Assembly (NCBI RefSeq): GCF_000498535.1
Contig: NZ_AVGG01000007.1
Coordinates: 186,001-250,000, forward strand
Direction of reading: 5' to 3'
DNA from: Flavobacterium limnosediminis JC2902
GTDB taxonomy: Bacteria > Bacteroidota > Bacteroidia > Flavobacteriales > Flavobacteriaceae
DNA length: 64,000 bases
Below are positions 60,578 to 64,000 of the stretch, one piece after another; positions within the stretch are counted from its first letter, which is position 1; every line of letters starts with the position of its first letter. A program made the translations under genes and the position numbers. The notes beneath the pieces are model-generated. The model ran no database searches. It worked only from the letters and a program-made list of their open reading frames with translations, and was not told where the DNA came from.

Positions 60578-60978
60578 TGAAACCGGTTATCGCTTTAGGC
60601 ATCTTGGCTGCTTTGGGATTTGCGTTGTATAACGAATCACAAAAGAAAAAACGGCCACCTGTTTATTACCGTAAAAATTTAACAGGTGGTTATAATGCAA
60701 AAACGATTCCTCCCTTTGGAATTTATATTTTAGAAAGCCAAAAGGAAAATAAGGCGCTATTAGAACATGAGTTGATACACTGGAAACAATATCAGGAAAA
60801 AGGATTGTTTAAGTTTTATTTTGACTACTACAATCAGTATAATTCATACGGTTATGATAACATGCCCATGGAAATCGAAGCAAGAGCAAATGAAGATGAT
60901 TTTTGTAGAACCAACTATACTCATTGCGTAAGGAATGGTTTAGCAAAAACAATATTTGAACCAAATTTCAGATTTTAG
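60577..60978 (+). CDS. Zincin-like metallopeptidase with N-terminal anchor
   Basis: 133 aa. N-terminal helix (PVIALGILAALGFALYNESQ), HEXXH in EHELIHWKQYQ (H64, E65, H68) and a downstream Glu in MEIEARANED as third ligand. Small M78-like fold. Substrate unknown; maturation of virion proteins is possible. Confidence 0.75.
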   Translation: MKPVIALGILAALGFALYNESQKKKRPPVYYRKNLTGGYNAKTIPPFGIYILESQKENKALLEHELIHWKQYQEKGLFKFYFDYYNQYNSYGYDNMPMEIEARANEDDFCRTNYTHCVRNGLAKTIFEPNFRF

Positions 60979-60981
60979 AAT

Positions 60982-61455
60982 ATGAAAACAGTATTAAAAG
61001 TCGTAGGTGTTGCCGCATTGGCCACTACCCTATTCGCTTTCAAAAAGAAAAACGACTACACCAAAGTCATTAATGAAATGGATTTTAAGCCGGACAACAT
61101 TTCAAATGTAAGATTGAATGGCCCGCAGGTGCTTTTTGATTTGGCGGTTCGTTTTACCAATCGAACTGACATCGACTTTGACGTGTTTACTGCAGGTGTA
61201 ATTTCGCTGAAAAAAATCAGGGTTTTTATCAATAATACCTACATCGGTGAGGCCAACAGTAACATGACGGAAATTTCCATTCCGGCTTACAGTTCAATTG
61301 TAGTTCAAAAAATATTAGTTGCATCGCCAATGTTGCAAGTTTTATCTGAATTAACTACATTTGAAAATCTCAATGACTTCAAAAACATTAAACTGGAAGT
61401 TGTTGTAGAAGCATTAGGTGAAGTCTATGTATTAGAACAGCCTTTGCAATTATAG
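60982..61455 (+). CDS. LEA14/WHy-like domain protein with N-terminal anchor
   Basis: 157 aa. N-terminal helix (VLKVVGVAALATTLFAFK), then a beta domain with LDLAVRFTNRTDIDFDV-type segment (FDLAVRFTNRTDIDFDV), INNTYIGEANSN and ISIPAYSS, typical of LEA14/WHy proteins. Anchored to a membrane. Last late gene before the giant ORF. Confidence 0.74.
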   Translation: MKTVLKVVGVAALATTLFAFKKKNDYTKVINEMDFKPDNISNVRLNGPQVLFDLAVRFTNRTDIDFDVFTAGVISLKKIRVFINNTYIGEANSNMTEISIPAYSSIVVQKILVASPMLQVLSELTTFENLNDFKNIKLEVVVEALGEVYVLEQPLQL

Positions 61456-61480
61456 CCATTTAAAACCAACCAAACCAACC

Positions 61481-64000
61481 ATGCCAAACGCAATATCCAA
61501 ATTTAACGGATTGGGCGCTGCTGCCGTTTCCCGTAATTATTTAGAAGAACTAAAACACCAGGCGGAAAAAGAAGGAAACCACGAAATCGTTTCCCGAATT
61601 TCGACGTTGTTAGAAGCCTATCCGGATGGTGAAGAATTTACACTGGAGGTGGATAACCCCGTGCAGGAAGTTTCCGGGCTTGGAGGGTTATCTATTTCTG
61701 ATTTTCAATTTTTAGACTACGAAGAAGCTTCCGAAAATGAAGAGGTTTCCGGATTAAATAAAGCCGTTTCTCCGAATGACATTTATCAGATGCTAACTGA
61801 TAAAATGATTAAGCTGATAAAGAAGGCAAAAAAGGAAGACTATGTGAGGAAATGGAAAACCAAAGGGTATCTGATCGCATATAATTTTGAAAGTAAAAAA
61901 CCATACAAAGGAATCAATCAGATTGTTTTGGGAGGTATTTTTGAACCAATTGACAACCCTTATTATTTAACATTCAAACAGGTTCAGGAACTTGGTGGAA
62001 CCATTAAAAAAGGAAGTATCGGCCACGAGGTAATTTATTACACAAAATACGATAAAGAAGTTACCAAACAAGTACGAGACGAATTCGGAAAGGAAACTGG
62101 AGAAACCAAAGAGGTAACGGAATCATTTTTTGCTATAAAATATTACAATGTGTTTAATGGCAATGATATTGAAGGAATCGATTTTGATTTGGATAATTTT
62201 CCTTTACGTGGAAAACTTGAAAACGAAATCGTTACCACCGGAAATAACAAACCGATCGAAGCTGCTGATCTGATTATTAAAAACTATCCAAAACCGCAGC
62301 CCACTATTAAGCACGGCGGGAATAAAGCCTATTTTGACTTAGAAAACGATTTAATTCAATTACCCGATTTTCAGAGTTTCGAAAGTTCCCAGGATTACTA
62401 CCGAACCGCATTGCATGAGTTATCACATAGTACCCTACTTCCCAACAGATTAAACAGGAATCCGGATATTTCCATCCGTAAGGAATACGCCTTCGAAGAA
62501 TTGGTAGCGGAGTTTGGTGCGGTGTTTTTATCTTCCCAAGCGGGAATAATTTTCTACACCAATAAAAACCATGCCGCCTATTTAAAAGGTTGGAACGAGG
62601 CCTTAACGCAAATGAAAAACGACAATCGATTTTTTATTAAAGCAAGTGCTGCCGCTCAAAAAATAGCCGATTATATTTTGCAACCCGATAGTAATGGCGT
62701 GTTTCTATTTACAAAAGGTTTAAATAAAAAGACAAAAGCAAAACTCCCGGCGAAACCTAAAAAGGAAACCGCAGCACCGGAAAGCTTTGCCGATAAACCT
62801 AAAAGCGTTTCAGTGGCCACAGCAATAAAAGACGTTTTAAGTTTGCCAAATTTCAAAGGTATTAAGGAATTACAAGCAAGTATAATCTATAAGCATTTCA
62901 AAAACAGAACGGAAAACCTGAGCGAAGATGAATATCAGTTAATTGAATCCGATTATGAAAAAGGCGTGTTGAAAAACAAAAGCCGTTTACATGATTTCTA
63001 CTTTGACGAAGAATTATTTTTAACCGCTAAAGGGTATGAATTTGTAAAATCTGTCAATGACCGATTAGAAAGCTTACGAAATCAAAAACACAATTTTTCC
63101 CTTTTTAAGGGCTTAAAAGGCGTTGCAATTGACACGGATAAATTCCGAAATATGTCAGTTGCAGAACTTCGCCGTTTTACCCTGGACTATTACAACTCCC
63201 ATTTAAAAGGAAAGAAAGTTTCAATAAAAAACGCTTTGAAAGAAGTTGTTTTTGTAACCGATACCGGTCGTAAAATGTTGAAGCCTATGTATTCCGAAAA
63301 AGCGGCAGTAGTAGAACATTTGGAAGAACTAATAAAAAAATCGACGTATAACAATTGGGGCAATCGAAAAGAAAAAGACAGTCCGGATGTGTTGGGTTAT
63401 TTAAACTTTAAATCAAAGTTGTCTATTGACGAAAAGAAAAGACACGTTCGTATTTCAATTATTATAGACAGGGACAGGAAAACAAAGCTTAAAAGTGTCG
63501 AAGTTGGTAAAATAAAAAAAAGCGGCAAATCCCGCGAGGTGGCCGTAACCAGTCCTAAAGTCGAGGGGGAAAAACCGCTTCCTGAAAACAAAGATACGGA
63601 AAAAGGATTGAATTCGCCAAATTTCGAAAATGTAACTACATATGAAAATCAAGAAGTTATAATTTTGGATGCACCGGAACCGGTTAAACAAGTACAAAAT
63701 ACATCTATTGTTAATCATGCGCCGGTTGTGGTTCATTCTACTCAAACAGAAAAGATTAATAGTGCGGTTCGAGACACTGTTAGTCATGTTCCTTTGGTAC
63801 AGAACAAACAGGCTCAAATCATTCGGGAAGTAAGCCCAAAACATCAAACTTTGAGAGATTTATTAAATAATGATGAAGTAAATCAATTGTTTGACATTCC
63901 TGGTGATGTGGGTGAATTGTTTGGGGATATTGAAATTAAACCAAAAGGAAGTGTAGTTGTTACCCTTTCATCTCCGCAAGGTGGCGGTAAAACAAGAGCG
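61481..64000 (+). CDS. Giant polyvalent protein, 3' end beyond the window
   Basis: 840 codons open to the window edge. Order: ArdC-like domain (about 95-215: YYLTFKQVQELGGTIKKGS), a zincin with HELSH (H312-H316) and EELVAE, a Lys/Pro linker, a large polyvalent-associated domain resembling nuclease-like LPD types (about 535-660: SIKNALKEVVFVTDTGRKML), a second linker, and a P-loop at the edge (SSPQGGGKTR, K837). Polyvalent proteins are typically injected with phage or conjugative DNA to protect it in the new host. The P-loop may start a RecA-like or packaging ATPase domain. Confidence 0.82.
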   Translation, partial: MPNAISKFNGLGAAAVSRNYLEELKHQAEKEGNHEIVSRISTLLEAYPDGEEFTLEVDNPVQEVSGLGGLSISDFQFLDYEEASENEEVSGLNKAVSPNDIYQMLTDKMIKLIKKAKKEDYVRKWKTKGYLIAYNFESKKPYKGINQIVLGGIFEPIDNPYYLTFKQVQELGGTIKKGSIGHEVIYYTKYDKEVTKQVRDEFGKETGETKEVTESFFAIKYYNVFNGNDIEGIDFDLDNFPLRGKLENEIVTTGNNKPIEAADLIIKNYPKPQPTIKHGGNKAYFDLENDLIQLPDFQSFESSQDYYRTALHELSHSTLLPNRLNRNPDISIRKEYAFEELVAEFGAVFLSSQAGIIFYTNKNHAAYLKGWNEALTQMKNDNRFFIKASAAAQKIADYILQPDSNGVFLFTKGLNKKTKAKLPAKPKKETAAPESFADKPKSVSVATAIKDVLSLPNFKGIKELQASIIYKHFKNRTENLSEDEYQLIESDYEKGVLKNKSRLHDFYFDEELFLTAKGYEFVKSVNDRLESLRNQKHNFSLFKGLKGVAIDTDKFRNMSVAELRRFTLDYYNSHLKGKKVSIKNALKEVVFVTDTGRKMLKPMYSEKAAVVEHLEELIKKSTYNNWGNRKEKDSPDVLGYLNFKSKLSIDEKKRHVRISIIIDRDRKTKLKSVEVGKIKKSGKSREVAVTSPKVEGEKPLPENKDTEKGLNSPNFENVTTYENQEVIILDAPEPVKQVQNTSIVNHAPVVVHSTQTEKINSAVRDTVSHVPLVQNKQAQIIREVSPKHQTLRDLLNNDEVNQLFDIPGDVGELFGDIEIKPKGSVVVTLSSPQGGGKTRA

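Overview
The window looks like the chromosome of a flavobacterium (Bacteroidota, close to Flavobacterium). The DNA is AT-rich. Promoters fit the Bacteroidota pattern (TTTG near -33, TAnnTTTG near -7), and start codons lack Shine-Dalgarno sites. Typical families are present: EpsC-type serine acetyltransferase, the CysD/CysN pair, DUF3667, M28 lipoprotein peptidases and SdiA-regulated lipoproteins. Intergenic gaps carry flavobacterial-style simple and palindromic repeats.

Bases 1 to about 34.97 kb are ordinary chromosome. A leftward sulfate-assimilation operon (cysH-cysD-cysN-cysE-cysK-SUMT, cut by the window edge) faces a rightward trp operon (trpE-G-D-C-F/B-A). Both are headed by attenuators. 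trp has one leader peptide with three Trp codons and one terminator. The sulfur operon has two successive leader peptides with Met/Cys runs, each followed by a terminator. TrpF and TrpB are joined in one open frame. Housekeeping genes follow: yaaA, a slipin, a PAS histidine kinase, glmM, an AcpH-like protein, a HEAT-repeat DNA-alkylation-repair protein, a ClC channel, uvrA, a LOG-family protein, DUF3667, an M28 peptidase, a YegP-like protein, an AI-2E transporter, two lipoproteins, DinB, a CPBP protein and an ArsR regulator.

At 34975-35017 lies only the 3' half of a tRNA-His(GUG) on the minus strand, with its terminator to the left. This is the expected scar of an element that integrated into the anticodon loop. 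The element fills the rest of the window and runs off the right edge. Layout: (a) 35.1-37.4 kb, leftward lysogeny-type genes with an XRE repressor and a tandem operator array; (b) 37.44-37.78 kb, a gene-free stretch of strong paired hairpins, probably structured RNA; (c) 38.7-41.4 kb, a diversity-generating retroelement with three tandem target genes, a template repeat and a reverse transcriptase; (d) 41.4-43.4 kb, a replication-initiator-like gene with an iteron array inside its own coding sequence; (e) 43.4-47.6 kb, a C5 cytosine methyltransferase and many small proteins; (f) 47.9-61.5 kb, a long rightward late operon; (g) from 61.48 kb, a giant polyvalent protein (ArdC-like, zincin, nuclease-like domain, P-loop) open at the window edge.

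The late operon is unusual. About fourteen products carry a single membrane segment, often at the C-terminus with a Lys-rich tail. It also encodes a transglutaminase-like protein, annexin-like proteins, a seven-repeat propeller, a GH108 muramidase with a probable -1 frameshift into a membrane anchor, and a lysis set (holin-like, u-spanin-like, M23 peptidase). No portal, terminase, tape measure or sheath is visible. My inference is a prophage of a tailless, membrane-containing virus that also carries a retroelement. Most element genes are preceded by the same leader, close to CCATTTAAAACCAACCA, just before the ATG.
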